The notes beneath the pieces are model-generated. The model was not told the DNA's origin and did no database searches. It saw only the letters and a program-made list of their open reading frames with translations. The position numbers were made by a program, and so were the translations under genes. A stretch of DNA of 64,000 nucleotides from a bacterium HR19 (GTDB lineage: Bacteria > Calescibacteriota > Calescibacteriia > Calescibacteriales > Calescibacteriaceae), in the NCBI GenBank assembly GCA_002898315.1, contig BEHV01000010.1:1-64000 (forward strand), in the 5' to 3' direction. Position 1 is the stretch's first letter, and every line of letters starts with the position of its first letter. Below, one piece after another: positions 52,428-59,938 of the stretch.

Positions 52428-53411
52428 ATGGATGAGAAAAAAGTTCTTCTGACGGGATGTGCTGGTTTTATTGGTTTTTTCACCGCAAAAAAACTCATAG
52501 AGAACGGATACTATGTTGTAGGTGTTGATGATATGAACGATTACTACGATGTTAAGCTTAAAAACTGGCGCCTTGAAATACTAAGGTCTTTCCGAAACTT
52601 TGAATTTCTGAGGGCAGATATATCAAAAAGTGAAGAACTCAAAGAACTGAAAGGAGAGAGATTCTCTGTGATTTTCAATTTGGGAGCAAGGGCAGGTGTG
52701 AGAGGAAGTGTGAAAAACCCCAAAATATACATAGATGTGAATATAGTTGGAAATCTAAACCTGTTGAGCTTTTGTGTTCAGAACGGAATTGAGAAGTTCA
52801 TTTTGGCTTCAACTTCAAGCATATATGCTAATTTGGAACCACCTTTTTCTGAGGAACAAAAAACCGATAAAGTCCTCTCTACTTATGCTGCGACTAAAAA
52901 ATCTGCTGAACTCTTCTGCTACTCATACCACCATCTTTACGGAATAGATGTCACTATTTTTCGGTATTTTACGGTCTATGGTCCGGCAGGCAGACCAGAT
53001 ATGAGCATTTTCAGATTCATAAAAAACATAATGGAAGGGAAACCAATAGTGATATACGGAGACGGAAAACAAAAAAGGGACTTCACGTACATAGATGACA
53101 TAGTTGAGGGAACGATAAGAGGGAAAAAAAAAGTAGGTTATGATATAATAAATTTGGGGAATAGCAGACCTGTTGAACTTATTTACGTTGTGAAACTTAT
53201 TGAGGAGGAGCTTGGGAGAAAAGCTGAAATAATTTTTGAAAGACCAAACCCAGCAGACCTTCCCATAACATGCGCTGATATATCAAAAGCAAAAAAGATT
53301 TTAGGTTGGGAGCCGAAAATCTCAATAGAGGAGGGAATAAAAAGAACTTGCGACTGGTTCAAAGAAAATAAGGATTTTATAAAATCAATCAGTACAGAAG
53401 AAAATATATGA
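52428..53411 (+). CDS. NAD-dependent sugar-nucleotide epimerase, UDP-glucuronate 4-epimerase type
   Basis: The 327-residue extended SDR has the glycine motif VLLTGCAGFIGFFTAKKLI. It continues VGVDDMNDYYDVKLKNWRLEIL (the NDYYD motif is characteristic of UDP-glucuronate epimerases), GARAGVRGSVKNPKIY, catalytic YAATKKSAEL (YxxxK) and PVVIYGDGKQKRDFTYIDDIV-like KPIVIYGDGKQKRDFTYID. It supplies UDP-galacturonate for surface polysaccharides. A GGGAGGAAT Shine-Dalgarno precedes the ATG. The DegT aminotransferase at 21 kb might use related sugars. Confidence 0.88.
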   Translation: MDEKKVLLTGCAGFIGFFTAKKLIENGYYVVGVDDMNDYYDVKLKNWRLEILRSFRNFEFLRADISKSEELKELKGERFSVIFNLGARAGVRGSVKNPKIYIDVNIVGNLNLLSFCVQNGIEKFILASTSSIYANLEPPFSEEQKTDKVLSTYAATKKSAELFCYSYHHLYGIDVTIFRYFTVYGPAGRPDMSIFRFIKNIMEGKPIVIYGDGKQKRDFTYIDDIVEGTIRGKKKVGYDIINLGNSRPVELIYVVKLIEEELGRKAEIIFERPNPADLPITCADISKAKKILGWEPKISIEEGIKRTCDWFKENKDFIKSISTEENI

Positions 53412-53471
53412 TTTTTTCGGAGTAATGAAAACGCTTTTTTAAAAAATGACCGCCTTGCTAAATTATCAGTA

Positions 53472-54041
53472 TCATTTTTCCTGAGCTTCTCTTTTCTTTT
53501 GAAGTTCTTTGTCAAGTGATTTTAAAGCTTCTTCTGCTCTCTCTTTAACTATGGCTCTGTGTTGCTCTCTTATTTTTCTCTTCATGTTCTCGTAGAGGTT
53601 TGAGAAAAATCTGCTGTCAATTCTCATAGTTGCTCTGCAATAGAAAATTTTATCGTCAGACCATGTCTCATCAATAGTAGCGAAGTTCAATGTTGCTTCT
53701 GAAACTTCTTTTGCTATTGAGGAAGTGAATTCGTCAAGACCTTCGGCATCTTCGTTGAAATAATCTCTGTGGTTTTCTATGAAGTCCTTCACAAGCGAAG
53801 CGGAGTATGTTTCTACTGCTTTTGCTATTTCTGCTCTTGCTCTTGCCCCGCATCTTACTCTGTTCATCTGCTCTGATTTCGTCTTATCTGCTACTCCTAC
53901 TCCGTATATTTTGTTCTCTTTTTCGTCAAACCAAGAGATTCTTTCTGTCCAGCTTGGTTTTCTCTTCGCACAAGAAAAAATGAATAAAAAGCTCATTCCT
54001 AAAAATAAGAACCCAAAAACCGATTTTCTTTTCAGTATCAT
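53472..54041 (-). CDS. LPP20-like lipoprotein
   Basis: From ATG 54041 (MILKRKSVFGFLFLG) the signal ends in LFIFSC, a good lipobox. The mature part shows GVGVADKTKSEQMNRVRCGARARAEIAKAVETYSASLVKDFIE, typical of LPP20-family lipoproteins. It ends in a Lys/Glu-rich helix. The start is chosen because it follows AAAGGAGGAGATATAT; an upstream ATG at 54092 lacks one. Role unknown; LPP20 proteins are outer-membrane lipoproteins in several Gram-negative groups. Confidence 0.8.
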   Translation of the reverse strand: MILKRKSVFGFLFLGMSFLFIFSCAKRKPSWTERISWFDEKENKIYGVGVADKTKSEQMNRVRCGARARAEIAKAVETYSASLVKDFIENHRDYFNEDAEGLDEFTSSIAKEVSEATLNFATIDETWSDDKIFYCRATMRIDSRFFSNLYENMKRKIREQHRAIVKERAEEALKSLDKELQKKREAQEK

Positions 54042-54131
54042 AATATATCTCCTCCTTTCAAATATTTTTTTCTCATTAATAAATTTAATCAAAATCGCAG
54101 AGAAATAGGGAGAGAATTTATATTTCGTCAG

Positions 54132-54680
54132 GTGGGAGAGATAAGAATAACGGGAGGAGAGTTCAGGGGAAGAATAATAAGGTTTCCAGATGAAATTTCT
54201 TTGAGACCGCTTACCTCATTCATAAGAAAAGCTGTTTTTGATTCTATTGATGTTGAGGGAGCAGAAATTTTAGACCTTTTTGCAGGTTCTGGTAGCTTCG
54301 GAATAGAAGCTCTATCTCGCGGAGCTAAAAGAGTCGTGTTCGTAGAAAAAAGCAAAAAATTATCTGATGCTATTTTAAAAAATCTTCACGCTCTCGGTAT
54401 AAAAAGCTGTAAAGTTGTGAACCAAGATGTAATGTCTTTTCTCAAAAGTAGAAGCGGTAGAGAAAAGTACGATATCGTTTTCTGCGACCCACCGTTTTCA
54501 ATGAACTTTGATAAAGATTTTTTCCCTCTCGTAAAAAACTTCACAAGAAAATATTTTATTTTGAGAAGACAAAAAGGAAAAGAGATAGGAGACGAAAAGA
54601 TGCTGTCCGAATTTTTCCCTTATTACAAAAAGAGAATCTACTCTGATTCAGTCATCTTTTTCGCATTTGAAAGAGAATGA
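54132..54680 (+). CDS. rsmD: 16S rRNA (guanine966-N2)-methyltransferase RsmD
   Basis: The 182-residue enzyme has RITGGEFRGRIIRFPDEISLRPLTSFIRKAVFDSI (N-terminal RsmD signature), AEILDLFAGSGSFGIEALSRGAKRVVFVEK (SAM motif) and the catalytic FCDPPFSMNF, the DPPF variant of the N2-guanine methyltransferase motif. It methylates G966 near the P site. TATATT ends seven bases before the GTG start. Confidence 0.93.
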   Translation: MGEIRITGGEFRGRIIRFPDEISLRPLTSFIRKAVFDSIDVEGAEILDLFAGSGSFGIEALSRGAKRVVFVEKSKKLSDAILKNLHALGIKSCKVVNQDVMSFLKSRSGREKYDIVFCDPPFSMNFDKDFFPLVKNFTRKYFILRRQKGKEIGDEKMLSEFFPYYKKRIYSDSVIFFAFERE

Positions 54681-54728
54681 TATTGATAAAAAAGTCGTGA
54701 TAAAGTGATAATTTTATTATTTAGTTTG

Positions 54729-55676
54729 ATGATTATCAGAGTAGGAACGAGAGGGAGCAAGTTAGCGTTGAAGCAAACCGAAATTTTCATAGAAAAACTC
54801 AAAAACGAGCTGAAAAAATTAGGAGAAAAGGAGCCAGAGTTTGAAATAATAAAGATAAAAACAAAAGGAGATAAAATCCTTGAGTCACCTTTGAGCAAAA
54901 TACCCGGAAAAGGATTTTTTGTAAAAGAAATAGAAGAAGAACTCGCAGAAGGGAAAATTGATTTTGCGGTTCACTCCTTAAAAGATGTACCGACAGAAAT
55001 ACCGGAAAATCTTATAATTTCTGCATTTTTGAAAAGAGACCCACCGGGAGATGTTATAATAGGAATGACAAAACAGGAGATAGAGTTCCGCTCGGAAAAA
55101 TCAAAGGTGAAAATTGGAACTTCTTCTTTGAGAAGAGAGATTCAACTCAAAAACATGTTTGGCGAAAATATTCAATTGATACCAATAAGAGGAAATTTAG
55201 ATACAAGGATAAGAAAAGTTGAGAGGGGAGAATGCGATGCGATAGTTGTCGCTTATTGTGGAGTCATAAGGTTGGGTCTTGAAGATAAGATTTCAGATTA
55301 CCTTGACCCAAGAGGATTTCTCTACGCTCCGGGACAGGGAATAATAGCGGTTGAGACAAGAAAAGATAACAAACTTGCAGTTGAACTTTCAGAACTTGTT
55401 GATGATAAGGAATCAAGATTTTTAGGAACTCTTGAGAGAGAGATGGTCAGAAAAATCGGGGGTGGATGCAACTCACCTTTCGGTATATTTTCTGAAATAA
55501 AAAAAGAATTGCCACGAGATAAAGATGTTTTTTTGTTTTTGAAGTTCTGTGCGTTTGAGAAAAATATAAGTTATGAAAACCACTTCAAGCTCAATGATTT
55601 TGACCCGTCGGGAATATCAGAATATGTAAGAGAAATATGTGAGAAGGTTGAAAGAGATATAGGAAGAATTTCTTAA
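54729..55676 (+). CDS. hemC: porphobilinogen deaminase (hydroxymethylbilane synthase)
   Basis: The enzyme of 315 residues from ATG 54729 contains IIRVGTRGSKLALKQTEIFIE, VHSLKDVPTEIPENLIISAF, IGTSSLRREIQLKNMF, LDTRIRKVERGECDAIVVA and the dipyrromethane-cofactor Cys in IGGGCNSPFGIF. It makes hydroxymethylbilane for heme and related tetrapyrroles, and the respiratory cytochrome fits a heme need. TATTAT ends eight bases before this ATG; an upstream ATG (54705) would add a hydrophobic octapeptide. Confidence 0.95.
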   Translation: MIIRVGTRGSKLALKQTEIFIEKLKNELKKLGEKEPEFEIIKIKTKGDKILESPLSKIPGKGFFVKEIEEELAEGKIDFAVHSLKDVPTEIPENLIISAFLKRDPPGDVIIGMTKQEIEFRSEKSKVKIGTSSLRREIQLKNMFGENIQLIPIRGNLDTRIRKVERGECDAIVVAYCGVIRLGLEDKISDYLDPRGFLYAPGQGIIAVETRKDNKLAVELSELVDDKESRFLGTLEREMVRKIGGGCNSPFGIFSEIKKELPRDKDVFLFLKFCAFEKNISYENHFKLNDFDPSGISEYVREICEKVERDIGRIS

Positions 55677-55728
55677 AATTTCAATCACTATATTTCACTA
55701 ATATATTAATATATATTTTGCTTTGTTT

Positions 55729-55800
55729 TGGGGTGTCGTCTAACTGGCAGGACACGGGACTTTGGATCCCGGCGTGGAGGTTCGAGTCCTCCCACCCCAA
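55729..55800 (+). tRNA. tRNA-Gln (anticodon TTG)
   Basis: A 72-nt cloverleaf: acceptor TGGGGTG pairs with CACCCCA, anticodon stem CGGGA/TCCCG encloses CTTTGGA with anticodon TTG at 55762-55764, and the T-arm contains GGTTCGAGTCC. The discriminator is A (55800) and the genomic 3' end is not CCA. Only nine bases separate it from the prs start. Confidence 0.95.
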
Positions 55801-55809
55801 CAAAATCAA

Positions 55810-56772
55810 ATGGCAAAAGGTCAGAAGGGAGAAATAAAAATTTTCTCCGGAACAGCTAATCCTCAGCTTGCTCAAAAGATTTCAGAATACATAGAAATTC
55901 CTCTTGGAAAGTGTGAGATAAAAAGGTTTGCAGATGGAGAGATTTGGGTTGAGATAAAGGAGAACATAAGGAGAGCAGAAGTTTTCATAATACAGCCAAC
56001 CTGCCCTCCGACAAACGATAACCTTATGGAGCTTCTGATAATGATGGATGCACTCCGAAGAGCGTCAGCTGAAAAAATAACAAATGTTATTCCATATTAC
56101 GGATATGCAAGGCAAGATAGAAAAGTTGAACCAAGAACTCCGATTTCAGCCAAGCTCGTCGCAAATCTACTTCAGGTCACCGGTTCAAATAGAGTTGTGA
56201 CGGTTGACCTTCACGCGGGACAAATTCAGGGGTTTTTTGATATTCCAGTAGATAACCTTTACGCGATGCCAATACACATAGAATACATAAGGTCAAGGTG
56301 GGGTGAAGGTGATGATATAGTCATAGTTTCTCCCGATACCGGGGGTGCAGCTCGTGCGAGGTCATACGCAAAACATCTGAAATCTGGCTTTGCAATAATA
56401 GATAAAAGGAGACCAAAACCAAACGAGTCAGAAGTTGTTTTTGTGGTGGGTGAAGTGAAAGGAAAATACGCTATTATTGTAGATGATATAATTGATACCG
56501 CCGGAACTGCGATGAAGGCAGCAGAAGCATTAATAAATCACGGAGCAAAAGGAGTGTCTGTTGTTTGCACTCACCCGGTTCTATCTCAAAATGCTCCAGA
56601 AAGAATAAAGGAATCTGTGATTGAAGAAGTCATAGTCACAGATACAATACCTCTTAACGGAAAAGATGAGAGAGCGGGTGGGAAGATAAAGGTCGTCAGC
56701 GTTGCAAAACTTCTTGGAGAAGCCATAATGAGAATTTACGAAGGAAGAAGCGTTTCAGAACTTTTCTTGTGA
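55810..56772 (+). CDS. prs: ribose-phosphate pyrophosphokinase
   Basis: The 320-residue enzyme begins MAKGQKGEIKIFSGTANPQLA. It has IPLGKCEIKRFADGEIWVEI, NDNLMELLIMMDALRRASAEKITNVIPYYGYARQDRK (the PRPP-synthetase YARQDRK), VTVDLHAGQIQGFF and the PRPP loop VDDIIDTAGTAMK. It makes PRPP for nucleotide and histidine synthesis. The ATG is nine bases after the tRNA 3' end, so the gene is probably co-transcribed with the tRNA and freed by tRNA processing. Confidence 0.96.
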   Translation: MAKGQKGEIKIFSGTANPQLAQKISEYIEIPLGKCEIKRFADGEIWVEIKENIRRAEVFIIQPTCPPTNDNLMELLIMMDALRRASAEKITNVIPYYGYARQDRKVEPRTPISAKLVANLLQVTGSNRVVTVDLHAGQIQGFFDIPVDNLYAMPIHIEYIRSRWGEGDDIVIVSPDTGGAARARSYAKHLKSGFAIIDKRRPKPNESEVVFVVGEVKGKYAIIVDDIIDTAGTAMKAAEALINHGAKGVSVVCTHPVLSQNAPERIKESVIEEVIVTDTIPLNGKDERAGGKIKVVSVAKLLGEAIMRIYEGRSVSELFL

Positions 56773-56778
56773 TTTCTT

Positions 56779-57939
56779 TCATTGCTGGAATGCATAGCGC
56801 GAGAGCGGAGGAGGTCCAAGCAGAATTTCTGTGAGCGCCTTCGGAGATGCTACCTTTATATCATCAGGAACTGATTGACCAACAGTGAAAAAAGCAAGAG
56901 GCACTTCAAGAAATGAACCTATGTTCAAAATAACCCCGGGATATGATGTCTCATCTATTTTCGTGAATATAAGATAATCTATTTTCATTTCTGAAAAACC
57001 TCTCATAACATTTATCATCTCTTCTTCTCTCTGCGAGCAAGATAGTAGCAAGATAACTTCTATCTTTCTCCTGCTTCCTATATCTTTTATCAAAGACGCT
57101 ATCTTTCTTATGTTTTTTATGTCGTACTGACTTTTCCCTATTGTATCTATAATGACAAGTTGAAATTTCTCAAGATTTTTCCATACACCTCCTATTTCCT
57201 CGGAGTTAGTGGCTACAAAAAGAGGTATTCCCATTATATCTGCGTATTTTTTAATCTGTTCTACCGAACCGATTCTGTATCTATCTGTTCCTAATAGTGC
57301 TACGCTTTTTATTCCGTTCATAATGCATATTGCAGATATTTTTGCTGCGGTTGTTGTTTTGCCTACTCCTGTTGGACCAACGAGGGCTAAAAATTTTCTT
57401 TCTCCTCTGAAAACATCGTTGAGAGGATTTCTGAAACTCACATAAGAAGTTATAACTTTTGAGAAGGAGGATTCATCTGGTTTCATGTTCTGTGAGATAA
57501 TATCTTCAACTATTGATAGAGCGATATTTCTCTCAACTCCTCTTGCGATAAGCTTTTTGAAGAGCGAAAGAGCGGGAGAAGGGAGTTTGAACTCATAAGG
57601 GAGAAAGTTTCTGCGCGAGATAAGTTCAATATGCATTTTTATACCTTCAAAATCTCTTTTCATCTCCTCAATCTTTCTTGAGATTTCTCTTATATAATCA
57701 AAGTTCTCTGCGGGGGGTTTGTCTTCTTTTTTTTGATTTTGGGTGTTTTGTTGGTAAGTTTGGTTTTGAGCCGGGGTGTTATGAAGGACGCCGACGACCA
57801 CCTCATAGTATCTTTCTCCCCCTATATCTTTTTCGTCATACCCGAGTATTACTGCATTGCTTCCGACATCTTCTTTTATTTTCTCAAAGATTTTGAGAAG
57901 GTTCTTTCCGGAAAATTTTTTTATCAGAGAGTATTTCAC
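56779..57939 (-). CDS. flhF: flagellar SRP-like GTPase FlhF
   Basis: The protein of about 386 residues has an N-terminal basic region, then the SRP-type NG domain: FLALVGPTGVGKTTTAAKISA (P-loop), VALLGTDRYRIGSVEQIKKYADIMGIP, ILLLSCSQREEE-type G3/G4 region and FTKIDETSYPGVILNIGS. It places the flagellum and aids basal body assembly. The GTG at 57939 is chosen since TATAAT (57947-57952) lies seven bases upstream; the longer ORF to 57996 would need a less supported start. Confidence 0.92.
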   Translation of the reverse strand: MKYSLIKKFSGKNLLKIFEKIKEDVGSNAVILGYDEKDIGGERYYEVVVGVLHNTPAQNQTYQQNTQNQKKEDKPPAENFDYIREISRKIEEMKRDFEGIKMHIELISRRNFLPYEFKLPSPALSLFKKLIARGVERNIALSIVEDIISQNMKPDESSFSKVITSYVSFRNPLNDVFRGERKFLALVGPTGVGKTTTAAKISAICIMNGIKSVALLGTDRYRIGSVEQIKKYADIMGIPLFVATNSEEIGGVWKNLEKFQLVIIDTIGKSQYDIKNIRKIASLIKDIGSRRKIEVILLLSCSQREEEMINVMRGFSEMKIDYLIFTKIDETSYPGVILNIGSFLEVPLAFFTVGQSVPDDIKVASPKALTEILLGPPPLSRYAFQQ

Positions 57940-57946
57940 AATATAA

Positions 57947-57952
57947 ATTATA
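57947..57952. promoter_or_regulatory. shared divergent -10 element between flhF and lplA
   Basis: On the minus strand this is GGTATAAT, seven bases before the flhF GTG. On the plus strand the same block reads ATTATACC, ending about eight bases before the lplA ATG 57963. The two start codons are 23 bp apart. A single AT block seems to serve both divergent leaderless transcripts. Confidence 0.5.
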
Positions 57953-57962
57953 CCATTTTCGT

Positions 57963-58562
57963 ATGGTTTTTTTGATGAGCATTTTTGAGGATGCACCTAT
58001 ACCTCTTGAGATCAACAGGATTTTATTTGAAAATGAAAAGTATTTTGTTCATGTTTTTTCTTTTTCATCAGATTGCATAAGTGTTGGGAAAAACACAAGG
58101 GTATTAGAAGGAGAAAATTTCGGTTGTGAGATTTTCAGGAGAAGAACTGGTGGGGGAGCGGTTTATCACAGGAGGGAAGTAGATGTTTGCTTTGCGTTTT
58201 CTTTTCGTTTCAAGGGTATTACGATAAGGGAGATTTTTTCTCGTGTAGCGGATATTTTAAGGCAATTTATCTTGAAGGAATATTCTTTGGGTGATGAGCG
58301 GTTGGTTATTAGAGATAATGGAGATATATTTTTTAACAACATTAAAATTTGTGGCATATCCTCTGCAAGAAAAAGAGATTTTTTTCTCTTTGAAGGTTGT
58401 CTGTTTCCCATCAATACCCAATATAGAACTTACGACCCAATCTTGAATTTTTCCGATGTTTGTTTCTATATGTTTCCACAAAAAGCAGAAAATTTCCTTA
58501 AATTATCCATTTCTCTCTTTGAATTTCTTACTGAGAAAATTCCAGAGGAATTTTACAAATAG
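57963..58562 (+). CDS. lipoate-protein ligase A-like acyltransferase (BPL/LplA family)
   Basis: The 199-residue protein shows the LplA/LipB-type domain: SVGKNTRVLEGENFG and CEIFRRRTGGGAVYHRREVDVCFAF, then IRDNGDIFFNNIKICGISSARKRDFFLFEG with the KICG lysine that contacts the lipoyl-AMP carbonyl. It may attach lipoate or octanoate to GcvH or 2-oxoacid dehydrogenases, which would fit a glycine cleavage system using gcvPA. The C-terminal LplA accessory domain is missing. Confidence 0.78.
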   Translation: MVFLMSIFEDAPIPLEINRILFENEKYFVHVFSFSSDCISVGKNTRVLEGENFGCEIFRRRTGGGAVYHRREVDVCFAFSFRFKGITIREIFSRVADILRQFILKEYSLGDERLVIRDNGDIFFNNIKICGISSARKRDFFLFEGCLFPINTQYRTYDPILNFSDVCFYMFPQKAENFLKLSISLFEFLTEKIPEEFYK

Positions 58563-58641
58563 TAAAATCCAAAATTTCTTGAAAAAACCTTATTACTGCG
58601 AAAAAAAAATTAATATTTTTTTAAAGAAAAGTTTCAGGATT

Positions 58642-58671
58642 TTGACATATTATGCAAGAATTTATTATAAT
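58642..58671 (+). promoter_or_regulatory. near-consensus sigma70 promoter upstream of the nicotinamidase gene
   Basis: A perfect TTGACA (58642-58647), an 18 bp spacer and a perfect TATAAT (58666-58671) lie 33 bp upstream of the start codon at 58705. The predicted mRNA has a leader of about 25-30 nt containing AAGGGAG, so unlike many genes here it is not leaderless. A strong promoter suggests high expression. Confidence 0.7.
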
Positions 58672-58704
58672 TTATAAATAAAGGGAGATTAAAATTTTAA
58701 GATT

Positions 58705-59784
58705 ATGAAAATAGATGAAAAAAGCGCCTTGATAGTGGTAGATATTCAAAAGGATTTCACCCCCGGAGGCGCTCTTGCGGTCCCCGACGGAGATAAAATA
58801 ATTCCAGTAGTCAACAAATACATAGAAGAGTTCAGAAAGCGGGGAGCCAAAATCTTTGCCACAAGGGATTGGCATCCCGAAAATCATATATCTTTCAGAG
58901 AAAGAGGGGGACCGTGGCCACCGCACTGCGTACAGAACACCGAAGGTGCTCAGTTCCATCCCGACCTCAAACTCCCAGATGATGCAGAAATAATATCAAA
59001 GGCGTTTGACCCAGATAAAGAAGCTTACTCTGGTTTTCAAGGAACAGAGCTTGACGAAAAGTTGAAAAGCTACGGTGTAGAGAAAGTTTTCGTCTGCGGA
59101 CTTGCAACAGATTACTGTGTAAAAAACACCGTCCTTGATGCGATAAAAAACGGATACAAAACTTTTCTCCTATTAGATGCGGTTAAGGGAATAGCCCAAG
59201 ATACCACAGAAAAGGCAATAGAAGAGATGAAGAGTGCGGGAGCCGAAATAATTACCATAGACCAGATTAAGTCCGAAGAAGAAACACTTCCTGAAAAATT
59301 AGAGAAAAAGGTTCAGGAGATAAAAGAAGTTGCAGAAGCCAAATTAGAGGAGGTTATATCAGAGACGGGGGAGAGGATTTCGGAAGCGGGAGAAAAACTG
59401 AAGAAAGAAGTTGAGAAGACAAGAAAGAAAGCCGAAAAAGTCATAAAGAGAGAGCAGAAAAAACTCAAAAAGAAAGTAGAGAAGACCAAAAAAGAGGTTT
59501 CAAAGAAGGTCAAAAAAGCGGTAGAAAGTGTTGCAAGTATGATAGGGCGGGTTGCTTCAAAGTTAAAAGATACTAAAAAACAAAAAATTTCAGAGCCGAA
59601 GAAAAAACCCCTACAGAAAAAGAAAGTTCAAGCAAAAAGGACTGCTCACAAAGGTAAAATTTCACCCGGGGGCGGGAAATCCCCCCGGGAAAGAAAAAAA
59701 GGAGGTGGAAAAACCATGCCGGCAAAGAAGTCAGCGGCAAAAGCAAAAAAAGGCAAAAAAACAGCAAAGAAAAGCAAAAAATAA
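58705..59784 (+). CDS. pncA: nicotinamidase fused to a long lysine-rich, histone-H1-like C-terminal tail
   Basis: Residues 1 to about 195 are a complete isochorismatase-fold nicotinamidase: VVDIQKDFTPGGALAVPDG, ATRDWHPENHISF (metal-binding DWHPxNH) and VFVCGLATDYCVKNTVLDAI with the catalytic Cys. The enzyme converts nicotinamide to nicotinate for NAD salvage. From about residue 200 the chain becomes a Lys/Glu/Ala coiled-coil-like stretch, then a very basic tail (KKAEKVIKREQKKLKKKVEKT.., ending AKAKKGKKTAKKSKK). This resembles bacterial histone-H1-like proteins. An internal Shine-Dalgarno and ATG at 59716 could give the last 22 residues alone. The tail is unlike any nicotinamidase I know. Confidence 0.85.
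   Translation: MKIDEKSALIVVDIQKDFTPGGALAVPDGDKIIPVVNKYIEEFRKRGAKIFATRDWHPENHISFRERGGPWPPHCVQNTEGAQFHPDLKLPDDAEIISKAFDPDKEAYSGFQGTELDEKLKSYGVEKVFVCGLATDYCVKNTVLDAIKNGYKTFLLLDAVKGIAQDTTEKAIEEMKSAGAEIITIDQIKSEEETLPEKLEKKVQEIKEVAEAKLEEVISETGERISEAGEKLKKEVEKTRKKAEKVIKREQKKLKKKVEKTKKEVSKKVKKAVESVASMIGRVASKLKDTKKQKISEPKKKPLQKKKVQAKRTAHKGKISPGGGKSPRERKKGGGKTMPAKKSAAKAKKGKKTAKKSKK
59665..59689 (+). other. GC hairpin inside the fusion gene tail
   Basis: CCCGGGGG (59665-59672) pairs perfectly with CCCCCGGG (59682-59689) around a nine-base loop. It is in an otherwise AT-rich coding region, about 10 bp before the internal Shine-Dalgarno. No T-run follows on the plus strand, so it is not a simple terminator. 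It may protect the downstream RNA or pause ribosomes. Confidence 0.6.
59698..59707 (+). promoter_or_regulatory. internal Shine-Dalgarno before an in-frame ATG (59716)
   Basis: AAAGGAGGTG lies eight bases before an in-frame ATG at 59716 inside the nicotinamidase fusion. It is as strong as any Shine-Dalgarno in the window. It would start a 22-residue peptide (MPAKKSAAKAKKGKKTAKKSKK split: MPAKKSAAKAKKG then KKTAKKSKK) ending at the same stop. Confidence 0.6.
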
Positions 59785-59827
59785 AAAATAAGCATCCTTT
59801 CTGATAAAAAACAAAAAAACAGAAAAC

Positions 59828-59858
59828 TAAGGGGGGAGGGTTTTTCTCCCCCCTAAAA
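59828..59858. terminator. G/C-rich hairpin after the nicotinamidase fusion, probable terminator
   Basis: AGGGGGGAG (59830-59838) pairs with CTCCCCCCT (59846-59854) around a seven-base GGTTTTT loop. On the plus strand it is followed only by AAAACACAATTTT, so it lacks a strong U-run; on the minus strand a T-rich tract follows. It separates pncA from murG. A moderate plus-strand terminator or an mRNA-stabilising hairpin are both possible. Confidence 0.5.
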
Positions 59859-59938
59859 CACAATTTTAAAAATTCCGCATAAGAAAAACCGAAATTGTGA
59901 TTTCAAATGTTTTTTATGAGTTTATTTATTTTTGAGCA

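Noticed and set aside
59665..59689. Hairpin in the nicotinamidase tail as an intrinsic terminator
   Set aside because: It lies inside the reading frame and is followed by an A-rich, not T-rich, tract on the plus strand.
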